Positions 18,057 to 26,537 of a DNA stretch of 64,000 nt are shown here, in pieces. The stretch lies in contig JAJNQB010000001.1 in assembly GCA_021155045.1 (NCBI GenBank), positions 258,059-322,058 of the forward strand. The letters are read 5' to 3'. The notes under the pieces were generated by a model, which saw only the letters and a program-made list of their open reading frames with translations, searched no databases and was not told where the DNA came from. Within the stretch, counting starts at the first letter, position 1, and each line of letters starts with the position of its first letter. The DNA is from Arcticibacter sp. GTDB taxonomy: Bacteria; Bacteroidota; Bacteroidia; 2-12-FULL-35-15. Both the position numbers and the translations under genes were made by a program.

Positions 18057-19112
18057 TTATTTATTGTTTTGTTGTGTTATTAATTTTCTTATTTGTTTAA
18101 TTTGGGCTGCAAAGTAAAGTCTTTTTTCTGGATATTTCAAGCGTAAACTTTCATAAGCCTGCAATGCCTTGTTATAATTCCCTTGTAAAACATAAATTTT
18201 AGCTAAAGTTTCACTTACAAGGGTAATGTCGTCAGCAACACTTTGTTTCGCAATATTTACGGGATTAAAAAACTCTGCTTTTGGGCGAGCAATTTTAGGT
18301 TCCTCTTTAATGAATTTATCTACAAGCTCTGCGGGCGAAAGGTTTTGATTTTTTTCTGCTGTTTTTTCTGTCTCTTTAGCTTCAATAATAGAATCATCAT
18401 CAATATGTTTCAACCAATCACTAAAGGATAGATTGCTAATTTCCACTTTTTCAGCCGCTACTTTAATCGATTCTTCGGTTTTATGCTCTTCGTAAGGGGT
18501 ATTTAATACAAAATTTGTTTCAATCGTTTCTACATAAATTTCTTTGTTTAAAAGATCTATTTCTATTGCGGAATCAACAGCAACAGTTAAATATTCTTTT
18601 TCTAATCCTGAAAATTCTTCTTGTTTTGTTTCTTCCTGAACGGAATGAGTAAGCTCTTTTTTTAATTTAGTTTCAATCTTTTCAATTACTTTTTCTTCTA
18701 CTATTTCTTTTTTTGGAGTTTCTATTATTTTAGAAATATTTTCAATAATAGTAGTTGAAATATGCTTTTCTTTTACTTCTTCTTTTACAACAGTTTCAAC
18801 TGCTTTTTCAATTTTTTTGTCGTTTGTAGTTTCAATTTTTTTTTCTGCATCAATAAGTTCAGCGTTTTCTTGAATTAAATTTTGATTTGTAATTAACTTG
18901 TATAGAATTTTTCTGTTTGATGCATAAGCCGCAGTTGTTTTAAGCTGATTGTTATAATGAATACTTTGAGTGTTGTTTAAACATTTTGCGTATAATAAAT
19001 ATGCTGTTTGGAAATAAGGGAAGTTTTTAATTACATCATTTAATAACATAGCATCATTGTCCGATAGTTTATTGGGGTTTTCGATGTAGGATATGAATTG
19101 ATTTTTATTCAT
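18057..19112 (-). CDS. TPR-like cytoplasmic protein with long charged linker, unknown function
   Basis: The 351-residue protein has an N-terminal helical domain of about 90 residues (NKNQFISYIENPNKLSDNDA, then FPYFQTAYLLYAKCLNN), a long Glu/Lys/Thr-rich linker at about residues 100-270 that looks disordered, and a C-terminal single TPR-like helical pair (VSETLAKIYVLQGNYNKALQ). There is no signal peptide. Its place between lptE and secG is conserved in Bacteroidota, hinting at a role near envelope biogenesis, but no function is known to me. The start overlaps nothing and lies one base from the lptE stop. Confidence 0.7.
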   Translation of the reverse strand: MNKNQFISYIENPNKLSDNDAMLLNDVIKNFPYFQTAYLLYAKCLNNTQSIHYNNQLKTTAAYASNRKILYKLITNQNLIQENAELIDAEKKIETTNDKKIEKAVETVVKEEVKEKHISTTIIENISKIIETPKKEIVEEKVIEKIETKLKKELTHSVQEETKQEEFSGLEKEYLTVAVDSAIEIDLLNKEIYVETIETNFVLNTPYEEHKTEESIKVAAEKVEISNLSFSDWLKHIDDDSIIEAKETEKTAEKNQNLSPAELVDKFIKEEPKIARPKAEFFNPVNIAKQSVADDITLVSETLAKIYVLQGNYNKALQAYESLRLKYPEKRLYFAAQIKQIRKLITQQNNK

Positions 19113-19113
19113 T

Positions 19114-19668
19114 TTACCAATCGTTTAATGCTCTATTAAAAATATCTAATGTCAATTGTTCGTTTATTTGTCTTATTAATTCTTCTTCAACGGTTGTTAA
19201 ACTTTCAGCACTATTATAATCTGCAAACCTTGAAAAACTTTGTTCGAAATTTTTTTTCTCATCAAACGTACAATTATATTTCACACTTACTGTTATTGTT
19301 AATCTATTCAATGCCGCCAAATCAGTACTTTGAATAGCGATAGGCGAAGTTAAATATCCTGTAATGCTTCCTTCAAAATTCAAATCCCCATTTTTATTTA
19401 CTAACCCTAATCGAGTTTGAGAACTCAACCTATCTCGAAGTGCCTCAGTAAAAGATTGGCTAAGAGTGGGCGGTGCAAGTGTTGCTTGATTTTGAAAATA
19501 CTGAACAGAAACCGTTTTTGCTTCTGGAGGAATTGTTGCCCCACTGAAACCATAGTGCATTTTACAACCATTTGATAATGCAAAAGTAAAAAGAGCAAGA
19601 ATCAAAAGGACAAACAGATTTCTGTTGTTTTTCTTTAATCTTAATCGATATTTTAATAATTTATTCAA
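19114..19668 (-). CDS. lptE: LptE-family LPS-assembly lipoprotein
   Basis: LptE plugs the LptD barrel that inserts lipopolysaccharide in the outer membrane. This 184-residue protein has an N-terminal basic region, a hydrophobic stretch and a lipobox-like SNGC with Cys at 35. The mature part carries the Bacteroidota LptE pattern KTVSVQYFQNQATLAPP, then LSQSFTEALRDRLSSQTRL and LNFEGSITGY. The signal sequence is longer than usual, with 17 polar residues first, so an internal start is possible, but no later Met precedes the hydrophobic segment. Confidence 0.82.
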   Translation of the reverse strand: MNKLLKYRLRLKKNNRNLFVLLILALFTFALSNGCKMHYGFSGATIPPEAKTVSVQYFQNQATLAPPTLSQSFTEALRDRLSSQTRLGLVNKNGDLNFEGSITGYLTSPIAIQSTDLAALNRLTITVSVKYNCTFDEKKNFEQSFSRFADYNSAESLTTVEEELIRQINEQLTLDIFNRALNDW

Positions 19669-19678
19669 TTTCTATTGT

Positions 19679-19717
19679 CTTTTGCCAACTGTAAACTGCT
19701 TTTTGCCAACTGCCAAC
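19679..19717. repeat. Short tandem repeat upstream of lptE
   Basis: The unit CTTTTGCCAACTG occurs twice with a 7-base spacer (the second copy has one extra T), followed by a third partial TGCCAAC. It lies in the 107-base gap between the sigma-54 activator gene and lptE. Function unknown. Confidence 0.5.
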
Positions 19718-19775
19718 GATACAGATACTTATTTCTCTATAATAATCCCTTTTGACTTTTCCCTTTTATATCTTT

Positions 19776-21017
19776 CTATTTAATATTGTATTCATTGATT
19801 TTTCTGTACAATGTTCTCTCCGAAATTCCTAGTTCTTTCGCAGCATTTTTTCTTTTTCCTTTGTGTTTTGTCAATGCTTTTTTTATCATATCTTCTTCAA
19901 TTTCTTGTAACGAAAGGTTTTCTTCTACTTCTATCGTTTTTGATGCGTCCTCTTTTTTTGATAAAACAGATGGAGCAGATGTGTTGTATCCTAACTGTAT
20001 TGTCGTTTCCGGATTTCCTCCAACATCTTGATAAAGTTTTTTAATAATTGTCGCATTTTCTGGCTGAAAATCATGATTCATTTGACTGTCATTCTCAATT
20101 AAATCTACAACCACCTTTTTTAAGTCTGTTAAATCTTTTTTCATGTCAAACAAAACTTTATATAAAATATCTCGTTCGCTAAAATCGTTTTGAGATGTGG
20201 CTGAATTGTTAGCTAAAACAGGTAGTTGAGAGGTTTGATTATTAGGAAGATATTTTAATAATGTATCGGCATTAATGTCTCTTGTTTTTTCAATAACAGA
20301 AATTTGTTCTGTAATATTTTTTAATTGTCGAACATTTCCTTGGAAATAATAATTGGTTAAAATTTGTTCTGCTTCAGCATCTAACTTTATGGTTGGCATT
20401 CTGTATTTTGCCGAAAAATCAGCAGCAAATTTTCTGAATAAAAGATAAATATCTTGTTTGCGGTCACGAATAGGAGGAACAGTGATAGGTACAGTATTTA
20501 AACGATAATATAAATCTTCCCTAAACTTTCCTTTTTCAATAGCTTGTTGAATATTTACATTGGTAGCTGCTACCACACGAACATCTGTTTTTAAAACTTT
20601 TGAAGAACCAACTTTTATAAATTCACCACTTTCTAATACGCGTAATAATCGTGCTTGCGTAGCCATTGGCATTTCAGCTACTTCATCTAAAAAAATAGTT
20701 CCACCATTAGCTACTTCAAAATAGCCTTTACGTGCTTCATGCGCTCCCGTAAACGAACCTTTTTCATGTCCGAATAATTCTGAATCTATTGTTCCTTCTG
20801 GAATTGCACCACAGTTTACAGCAATGTATTGTCCGTGCTTACGTGCACTTAATGCATGAATAATTTGAGGAAATACTTCTTTCCCGGTTCCACTTTCTCC
20901 TGTAATTAAAACTGTTAAATCTGTTGGCGCTACTTGCTTGGCAATATCTATTGCTCTGTCAAGTAATGGTGAACTACCAATTATTCCAAACCTGTTTTTT
21001 ATTTCTTGTAATGTCAT
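19776..21017 (-). CDS. Sigma-54-dependent transcriptional activator without receiver domain
   Basis: The protein is an AAA+ enhancer-binding activator for RpoN holoenzyme. From about residue 12 it shows the sigma-54 interaction domain: Walker A GESGTGKE, AVNCGAIPEGTIDSELFGHE, the sigma-54 contact loop GSFTGA, Walker B GGTIFLDEVAEM and VRVVAATNVN. A Fis-type helix-turn-helix closes the protein (KRKNAAKELGISERTLYRKI). The N-terminus begins directly with the AAA+ domain, so there is no receiver, GAF or PAS input, and a polar linker of about 90 residues precedes the helix-turn-helix. Control must come from another route, such as binding partners or abundance. It lies upstream of lptE on the same strand. 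Confidence 0.93.
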   Translation of the reverse strand: MTLQEIKNRFGIIGSSPLLDRAIDIAKQVAPTDLTVLITGESGTGKEVFPQIIHALSARKHGQYIAVNCGAIPEGTIDSELFGHEKGSFTGAHEARKGYFEVANGGTIFLDEVAEMPMATQARLLRVLESGEFIKVGSSKVLKTDVRVVAATNVNIQQAIEKGKFREDLYYRLNTVPITVPPIRDRKQDIYLLFRKFAADFSAKYRMPTIKLDAEAEQILTNYYFQGNVRQLKNITEQISVIEKTRDINADTLLKYLPNNQTSQLPVLANNSATSQNDFSERDILYKVLFDMKKDLTDLKKVVVDLIENDSQMNHDFQPENATIIKKLYQDVGGNPETTIQLGYNTSAPSVLSKKEDASKTIEVEENLSLQEIEEDMIKKALTKHKGKRKNAAKELGISERTLYRKINEYNIK

Positions 21018-21051
21018 CTACGATTTACGAATTTACGAATATGTTGTTTCA

Positions 21052-21090
21052 CTCTTCTCCCTCTCTTTTGGAGAGGGTCGGGGAGAGGTG
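21052..21090. repeat. REP-like palindromic intergenic element
   Basis: The core is CCCTCTC / GAGAGGG with a 5-base loop, followed by TCGGGGAGAGGTGG, and preceded by CTCTT. This is the GC-rich CTCTCC...GGAGAGGG...GGGGAGAGG type of short palindrome found scattered between genes in many bacterial genomes. It stands out against the AT-rich surroundings and sits just after the miaB stop codon. Confidence 0.5.
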
Positions 21091-21091
21091 G

Positions 21092-22522
21092 CTAAACTAC
21101 TTTCCCAATCAACGTTGCACTTGTACATTCTTCTGCTAAAACATTCACATAATCACCTTTTTTGAAATTTTCTTTTTGAAAAACAACTACAACACTTTGA
21201 GAATTTCTACCAAATAAAAAATCTTTCGACTTTTTTGAAACACCTTCAACCAAAACTTTATGTACTTTTCCTAGCCCTTGTTTTGTTCTAATTCCAGAAT
21301 GTTTTTGCTGTAAGTCCACAATTTCTTGTAGCCTTCTTTTTTTAATTTCTTCTGAAACGTCATCTTTGTATTTTCTTTCTGCTAATGTTTTTGGACGTTC
21401 GCTATAAGCAAACATATATCCAAAATCATATTTTACATATTCCATTAACGATAAAGTATCTTGGTGTTCTTCCTCTGTTTCGGAACAGAACCCCGTGATA
21501 ATATCCATAGAAATTGCACAATTTGGAATTATTTTTCTGATAGTGTCAATCCTGTTTAAGTACCATTCGCGTGAATAACCCCGATTCATCATTTCTAATA
21601 TTCTTGTGTTTCCAGATTGTACAGGTAAATGAATATAATCACAAATATTTTCATACTTCGCAATAGCGTAAAGCACATCATCCGTCATATCTTTTGGGTG
21701 CGAGGTGCTGAAACGAACACGTAAATTTGGGTTTACTAAAGCTACTTTTTCTAACAATTGAGCAAATGTTGTGGAATTTTGTAATTCTTCTTTTGTGGGA
21801 TTTTCTTTTTTTAATCCGCCTCCAGTCCATAAGTACGAATCAACATTTTGCCCCAATAAAGTAACTTCTCTGTATCCTTGTTCAAATAAATCTTCTGCTT
21901 CTTTTATAATTGTTTCTGGGTCTCGGCTGCGTTCTCTTCCTCTGGTAAATGGCACAACACAAAACGAACACATGTTGTCGCAACCACGAGTGATGCTGAT
22001 AAATGCGGTTACACCGTTACTTCCTAAACGAACAGGAGCAATATCAGCATACGTTTCTTCTTTTGATAAAAGCACATTTACAGCTTTTTGTCCAGTTTCG
22101 GCAGTTTCGATTAATTCGGGAAGGCTGCGATATGCATCTGGTCCAACAACAATATCAACTAATTTTTCTTGCTCTAAAAATTGTGATTTTAATCGTTCTG
22201 CCATACAACCCAAAACTCCGATTATTAAATCAGGATTTGTTTTCTTGGCTTTACGGTATTCGGTTAATCTTTTTCGAACACGTTGTTCTGCTCCTTCACG
22301 AATAGCACATGTGTTTACAAATATTACATCTGCTTCAAAAAAATCTTGTGTGGTACTAAATCCTTTATCTTTTAAAATTGAAGCAACAATTTCACTGTCC
22401 GAAAAATTCATAGCACAGCCATAGCTTTCTAAAAAAAGTTTTTTCCCTGTTGCATTTTCTGGTTTTTCAATCATCAAGGCTTCACCTTGTTTGCTCTCAT
22501 CAATTACTTTATTTTCTTCCAT
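21092..22522 (-). CDS. miaB: MiaB: tRNA-2-methylthio-N6-dimethylallyladenosine synthase
   Basis: MiaB is a radical-SAM methylthiotransferase that adds a methylthio group to i6A37 of tRNA. The 476-residue protein has the N-terminal UPF0004 cluster ligands (ESYGCAMN, VNTCAIRE, GVLGCMAE), the radical SAM motif CDNMCSFC, and a C-terminal TRAM domain (about residues 405-475). The first 25 residues are a charged extension, common in Bacteroidota MiaB. A consensus promoter is visible directly upstream. The gene is divergent from topA. Confidence 0.96.
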   Translation of the reverse strand: MEENKVIDESKQGEALMIEKPENATGKKLFLESYGCAMNFSDSEIVASILKDKGFSTTQDFFEADVIFVNTCAIREGAEQRVRKRLTEYRKAKKTNPDLIIGVLGCMAERLKSQFLEQEKLVDIVVGPDAYRSLPELIETAETGQKAVNVLLSKEETYADIAPVRLGSNGVTAFISITRGCDNMCSFCVVPFTRGRERSRDPETIIKEAEDLFEQGYREVTLLGQNVDSYLWTGGGLKKENPTKEELQNSTTFAQLLEKVALVNPNLRVRFSTSHPKDMTDDVLYAIAKYENICDYIHLPVQSGNTRILEMMNRGYSREWYLNRIDTIRKIIPNCAISMDIITGFCSETEEEHQDTLSLMEYVKYDFGYMFAYSERPKTLAERKYKDDVSEEIKKRRLQEIVDLQQKHSGIRTKQGLGKVHKVLVEGVSKKSKDFLFGRNSQSVVVVFQKENFKKGDYVNVLAEECTSATLIGKVV

Positions 22523-22540
22523 TTTTTATTTTCTGGATGG

Positions 22541-22572
22541 CAAAGGTAATTAAAAAATAAAGGGTGACAAAA
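22541..22572 (-). promoter_or_regulatory. Consensus Bacteroidota promoter of miaB
   Basis: On the minus strand TTTTG and TACCTTTG are separated by exactly 19 bases, matching the TTTG / TAnnTTTG consensus. The -7 element ends 19 bases before the miaB ATG, so the leader would be short. This is the clearest promoter in the window. Confidence 0.65.
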
Positions 22573-22609
22573 TGGCGGAAATCCAATTTTCGTTAAAAAA
22601 AATAAAAAA

Positions 22610-22635
22610 TTATATATATATATTTATATATATAT
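22610..22635. repeat. TA dinucleotide tract between miaB and topA
   Basis: A nearly pure alternating TA run, broken once by TTT, forms a self-complementary AT-rich stretch in the 228-base divergent intergenic region. It may serve as an easily melted upstream region of topA. The rest of the gap shows only the miaB promoter. Confidence 0.6.
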
Positions 22636-22750
22636 GTTTCCACATTTGCAAATTAAATTTGGATTTTTTGTTTTTGATTTGTTTTCTTTGCAACCGAAAT
22701 CGAAAAATTAACATCTTCGAATAATATTAAATTATAAAGCAAAATAGCGT

Positions 22751-25192
22751 ATGAGTAAAAATTTAGTGATTGTGGAGTCGCCTGCAAAGGCAAAAACTAT
22801 AGAAGGATTTTTAGGGGAAGGATTTACAGTAAAGTCGAGCTTTGGTCATGTTCGTGATCTTGCAAAAAAGGGATTAGGTGTTGATATTGAAAATAAATTT
22901 TCGCCAACTTATGAAGTCTCACCCGACAAATCAAAAATAGTAAATGAATTAAAATCACTAGCAAAGAAAGCTGATATTGTTTGGTTAGCAACCGATGAAG
23001 ATCGTGAAGGAGAGGCAATTTCTTGGCATCTATTTGAGTCTTTAGGGTTAAATGATAAAAATACAAAACGTATTGTTTTTCATGAAATAACAAAGCCTGC
23101 AATTAAAAATGCAATTGCAAATCCAAGAACTATTGATAAACATTTGGTGGATGCACAACAAGCGAGAAGAATTTTAGACAGGCTTGTTGGTTTTGAATTA
23201 TCTCCAATCCTTTGGAAAAAAATTCGTCCATCTTTGTCGGCAGGGAGAGTTCAGTCCGTTGCTGTGAGGTTAATCGTGGAGCGTGAACGAGAGATAATGA
23301 GTTTTATAAGCTCATCCGCATATAAAGTTGTAGCTAGTTTTGTTTCCGGAAATTCAATTGTTAAAGCAGAACTAAATAAAAAATTTGCTACTCACGAAGA
23401 AGCTAAAGATTTTTTGAAAAAATGTGAATCAGCTGATTTTACAATTGAAACAGTTGAAACAAAACCAACAAAAAAATCTCCATCAGCACCTTTTACTACT
23501 TCAACATTGCAACAAGAAGCCTCCCGTAAATTAGGATTTTCAGTTGCTCAAACAATGGTTGTTGCTCAAAAATTATACGAAAGCGGAAAGATTACATATA
23601 TGAGAACAGATTCTGTTAATTTATCTGAAACAGCAATCAACCAAGCAAAAAGTGCAATTACAGGAAATTATGGAGATAAATATTTAAACATTAGGCAATA
23701 TAAAACTAAATCAAAAGGTGCTCAAGAAGCGCATGAAGCAATTCGTCCAACATATATCGAAAACCAAACGATAGATGGTGATGGCGCAGATAAAAGATTA
23801 TATGATTTAATTTGGAAACGTACCATTTCATCTCAGATGAGTGATGCTGAGTTAGAAAAAACAACTGCAGTAATAAAAATTTCAAATACAACTGAAAAAT
23901 TTGTAGCGCAAGGTGAGGTGTTGAAATTTGATGGTTTCTTAAAAGTATATTTAGAAGGAACCGATGATGAAGATGAAGAAAGCCAAGAAGGAATGTTGCC
24001 TCCAATTAAAGTTGGCGAAAAGTTGAATGCAAATGAAATTTCTGCAACACAAAGATTTACGCATCACCCTGCAAGATACACCGAAGCTAGTTTAGTTAAA
24101 AAATTAGAGGAGCTGGGGATTGGTCGTCCATCAACGTATGCACCAACAATATCAACAGTTCAAAAAAGAGGATATGTTGTAAAAGAAGAGCGAGAAGGAG
24201 TGGAAAGAAATTATAGTGTTATTATTTTGAAAAATAAAAATATTGTAGAAGAAATAAAAACAGAACGAACAGGGGCTGAAAAAAATAAAATGTTCCCTAC
24301 AGATATTGGAATGGTTGTAAATGATTTTCTTTTAAAAGAGTTCCCTCAAATTTTAGATTTTAATTTCACCGCAAAAGTGGAAGAGGAGTTTGATGAAATT
24401 GCTGAGGGGAAAATGGATTGGACAAAAATGCTTTCCGATTTTTACAAACCATTTCATAAAAATGTAGAAAATACTTCAGAAAATTCGGAGCGTGCAAGTG
24501 GTGAGCGCTTATTGGGAATTGACCCAACTACAGGTAAAAACGTATATGTAAGAATTGGTCGTTTTGGTCCGATGGCACAGCTTGGCGAAGGCGATGATGA
24601 AAACAATAAACCCAAATTTGCAAGCTTAAGAAAAGACCAACGATTAGAAACAATCACGTTTCAAGAAGCTTTGGATTTATTTAAATTACCAAGAGTTGCT
24701 GGCGTGTTTGAAGATAAAGATATGACTGTTGCAATTGGGCGCTTTGGACCTTATGTTCGACACAACAGTATTTTTGTTTCTTTGAAAAAAGAAGATGATC
24801 CAATGACTGTATCTGCTGAACGCTGTATCGAATTAATAAAGGCAAAACGCCAAGCAGATATCGACAAATACATAAAAACATTTTCTGAAAATCCTGAAGT
24901 TCAAGTGTTGAATGGAAGGTGGGGTGCTTACTTAGTTGTTGATGGAAATAATTATAAACTTCCGAAAGATGTTGAACCAAAAAACTTGACATTGAAAGAA
25001 TGTTTAGATATTGCTGCCGACCCTAAAAATGCTAGCAAAGGAAGTAGGTTTAAGAAAAAACCAGCCTTTAAAGCAGTTCCAGTAAAAAAAGTGGCAGCTA
25101 AAAAAAGTGCACCTAAAAAAACAGCAAAAAAAGTTGTTAAAAAAACTGCAGCAAAAAAAGCAACAGTAAAAAAAATGGCTAAAAAAAAGTAA
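22751..25192 (+). CDS. topA: DNA topoisomerase I
   Basis: This is the type IA topoisomerase that relaxes negative supercoils. It has the TOPRIM start VIVESPAKAKTIEGFLG, the acidic motif DEDREGEAISWHLF, and the active-site tyrosine in ITYMRTDSVNLS. After the core there is no four-Cys zinc ribbon; instead several TopA_C-like repeats (GKNVYVRIGRFGPM, DMTVAIGRFGPYVR) are followed by a Lys/Ala-rich tail of about 35 residues, the usual form in Bacteroidota. Length 813. It is followed after 29 bases by the arginase-like gene. Confidence 0.97.
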   Translation: MSKNLVIVESPAKAKTIEGFLGEGFTVKSSFGHVRDLAKKGLGVDIENKFSPTYEVSPDKSKIVNELKSLAKKADIVWLATDEDREGEAISWHLFESLGLNDKNTKRIVFHEITKPAIKNAIANPRTIDKHLVDAQQARRILDRLVGFELSPILWKKIRPSLSAGRVQSVAVRLIVEREREIMSFISSSAYKVVASFVSGNSIVKAELNKKFATHEEAKDFLKKCESADFTIETVETKPTKKSPSAPFTTSTLQQEASRKLGFSVAQTMVVAQKLYESGKITYMRTDSVNLSETAINQAKSAITGNYGDKYLNIRQYKTKSKGAQEAHEAIRPTYIENQTIDGDGADKRLYDLIWKRTISSQMSDAELEKTTAVIKISNTTEKFVAQGEVLKFDGFLKVYLEGTDDEDEESQEGMLPPIKVGEKLNANEISATQRFTHHPARYTEASLVKKLEELGIGRPSTYAPTISTVQKRGYVVKEEREGVERNYSVIILKNKNIVEEIKTERTGAEKNKMFPTDIGMVVNDFLLKEFPQILDFNFTAKVEEEFDEIAEGKMDWTKMLSDFYKPFHKNVENTSENSERASGERLLGIDPTTGKNVYVRIGRFGPMAQLGEGDDENNKPKFASLRKDQRLETITFQEALDLFKLPRVAGVFEDKDMTVAIGRFGPYVRHNSIFVSLKKEDDPMTVSAERCIELIKAKRQADIDKYIKTFSENPEVQVLNGRWGAYLVVDGNNYKLPKDVEPKNLTLKECLDIAADPKNASKGSRFKKKPAFKAVPVKKVAAKKSAPKKTAKKVVKKTAAKKATVKKMAKKK

Positions 25193-25221
25193 TAAGGTTT
25201 TTTTAAAATATAGCTTAATTT

Positions 25222-26391
25222 ATGCAAGAATATTTCAGTACAATTGATGTTTCGAGCTTTTTTTCAAAAAGTGCTAATGCTGAAACCATGTATGGTCAAA
25301 TAATTCAAGCATACACAAACAATCAGGAATTTCCTTCTCTGGAAAACATTCATATTGCAATTGTAGGAGTTGAAGAAGACAGAAATTCTTTGAATAACGA
25401 AGGTTGTGGATTGGCGGCAGATTATGTTCGTGAATATTTTTACAAACTGTTTCAGGGCAATTATTCTGTTAAAATTGTTGATTTAGGAAACATAAGAAAA
25501 GGCGAAACAGTAAAAGATAGCTATTTTGCACTAACAGATGTTTTAGCGCAACTACTCAAAAAAAATATTGTTCCAGTGATTATTGGTGGAGGACAAGATT
25601 TAACATACTGCAATTATCTTGCGTATCAAAAAATGGAACAAACCATAAACATTGTTGCAGTTGATTCTGCTTTTGATATTGGTAATGGCGATGATGAATT
25701 ACATTCTCAAAATTATTTAAGTAAAATTATTTTACACAAGCCAAATATACTTTTCAATTACAGTAATGTTGGTTATCAAACTTATTTTGTGGACCAAAAC
25801 TCAATTGAGCTGATGGATAAATTATACTTTGATTCTCATCGTTTAGGTACTTTAAGAAAGAACATGGAAGGAGTTGAACCAATTGTTAGAAATGCTGATG
25901 TCCTGAGTTTTGATATTTCATCCATTCGACAAAGTGATGCGCCCGGTAATGCAAATGCTTCACCAAACGGTTTTTACGGAGAAGAAGCTTGCCAAATAAC
26001 ACGTTATGCAGGGATGAGTGATAAATTGAGTTCAATCGGATTTTATGAAATAAATCCAGCTTTTGATACCAACAAACAAACAGCACACCTTGTTGCACAA
26101 ATGATTTGGTATTTTATCGATGGGTACTACAATCGTAAAAAAGATTACCCTATTGGAGATAAAACAGAATATACCAAATACAGAGTTTCTATTACTAATC
26201 ACGAGCATGAAATAGTTTTTTACAAGAGTAATAAAAGCGACCGTTGGTGGATGGATGTCCCTTACCCTGTAAATCACCAAATAAAATTTGAACGACACCA
26301 CATGGTTCCATGTTCCTATAGCGATTATGAAACAGCTTGTAAAGATGAATTGCCAGACAAATGGTGGCAAACTTTCCAAAAATTAGGTTAA
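25222..26391 (+). CDS. Arginase/formimidoylglutamase-fold protein with degenerate metal site
   Basis: The 389-residue protein has the ureohydrolase fold pattern, and relatives in Bacteroidota are usually annotated as formimidoylglutamase. The metal motifs are altered: the GGDH/GGGH position reads GGGQD (His to Gln), DAHxD reads DSAFD (His to Ala), and the DxDxxDP position reads DISSIRQSDAPG. The aspartates are largely kept but both metal-binding histidines are lost, so a two-manganese ureohydrolase activity is doubtful. It sits between topA and the T9SS genes, a placement I recall from other members of the phylum. A non-enzymatic or altered role is possible; this is inference. Confidence 0.75.
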   Translation: MQEYFSTIDVSSFFSKSANAETMYGQIIQAYTNNQEFPSLENIHIAIVGVEEDRNSLNNEGCGLAADYVREYFYKLFQGNYSVKIVDLGNIRKGETVKDSYFALTDVLAQLLKKNIVPVIIGGGQDLTYCNYLAYQKMEQTINIVAVDSAFDIGNGDDELHSQNYLSKIILHKPNILFNYSNVGYQTYFVDQNSIELMDKLYFDSHRLGTLRKNMEGVEPIVRNADVLSFDISSIRQSDAPGNANASPNGFYGEEACQITRYAGMSDKLSSIGFYEINPAFDTNKQTAHLVAQMIWYFIDGYYNRKKDYPIGDKTEYTKYRVSITNHEHEIVFYKSNKSDRWWMDVPYPVNHQIKFERHHMVPCSYSDYETACKDELPDKWWQTFQKLG

Positions 26392-26439
26392 TTCTCGAAA
26401 AAAATATTTTCAACTATAAACAATAAATTGTGTAAAAAA

Positions 26440-26470
26440 TTTGTTTTTAATGAACTAATGTTTAATTTAG
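26440..26470 (+). promoter_or_regulatory. Promoter of the porP gene at the head of the T9SS cluster
   Basis: TTTG and TAATTTAG are separated by exactly 19 bases; the second differs from TAnnTTTG at one position. The -7 element ends 67 bases before the porP ATG. It is the only good promoter match seen at the head of the cluster. Confidence 0.5.
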
Positions 26471-26537
26471 CGACCTGACTTTTAGTAAAAAGTCCGAAAT
26501 TGTATTATAAATTGTTATAAAATTTAACAAATAAAAC

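Noticed and set aside
21771..22424. A 217-codon open frame on the plus strand opposite miaB
   Set aside because: It lies wholly antisense to the well-supported miaB and its translation shows no family motif, signal or plausible composition; it reflects miaB codon bias.
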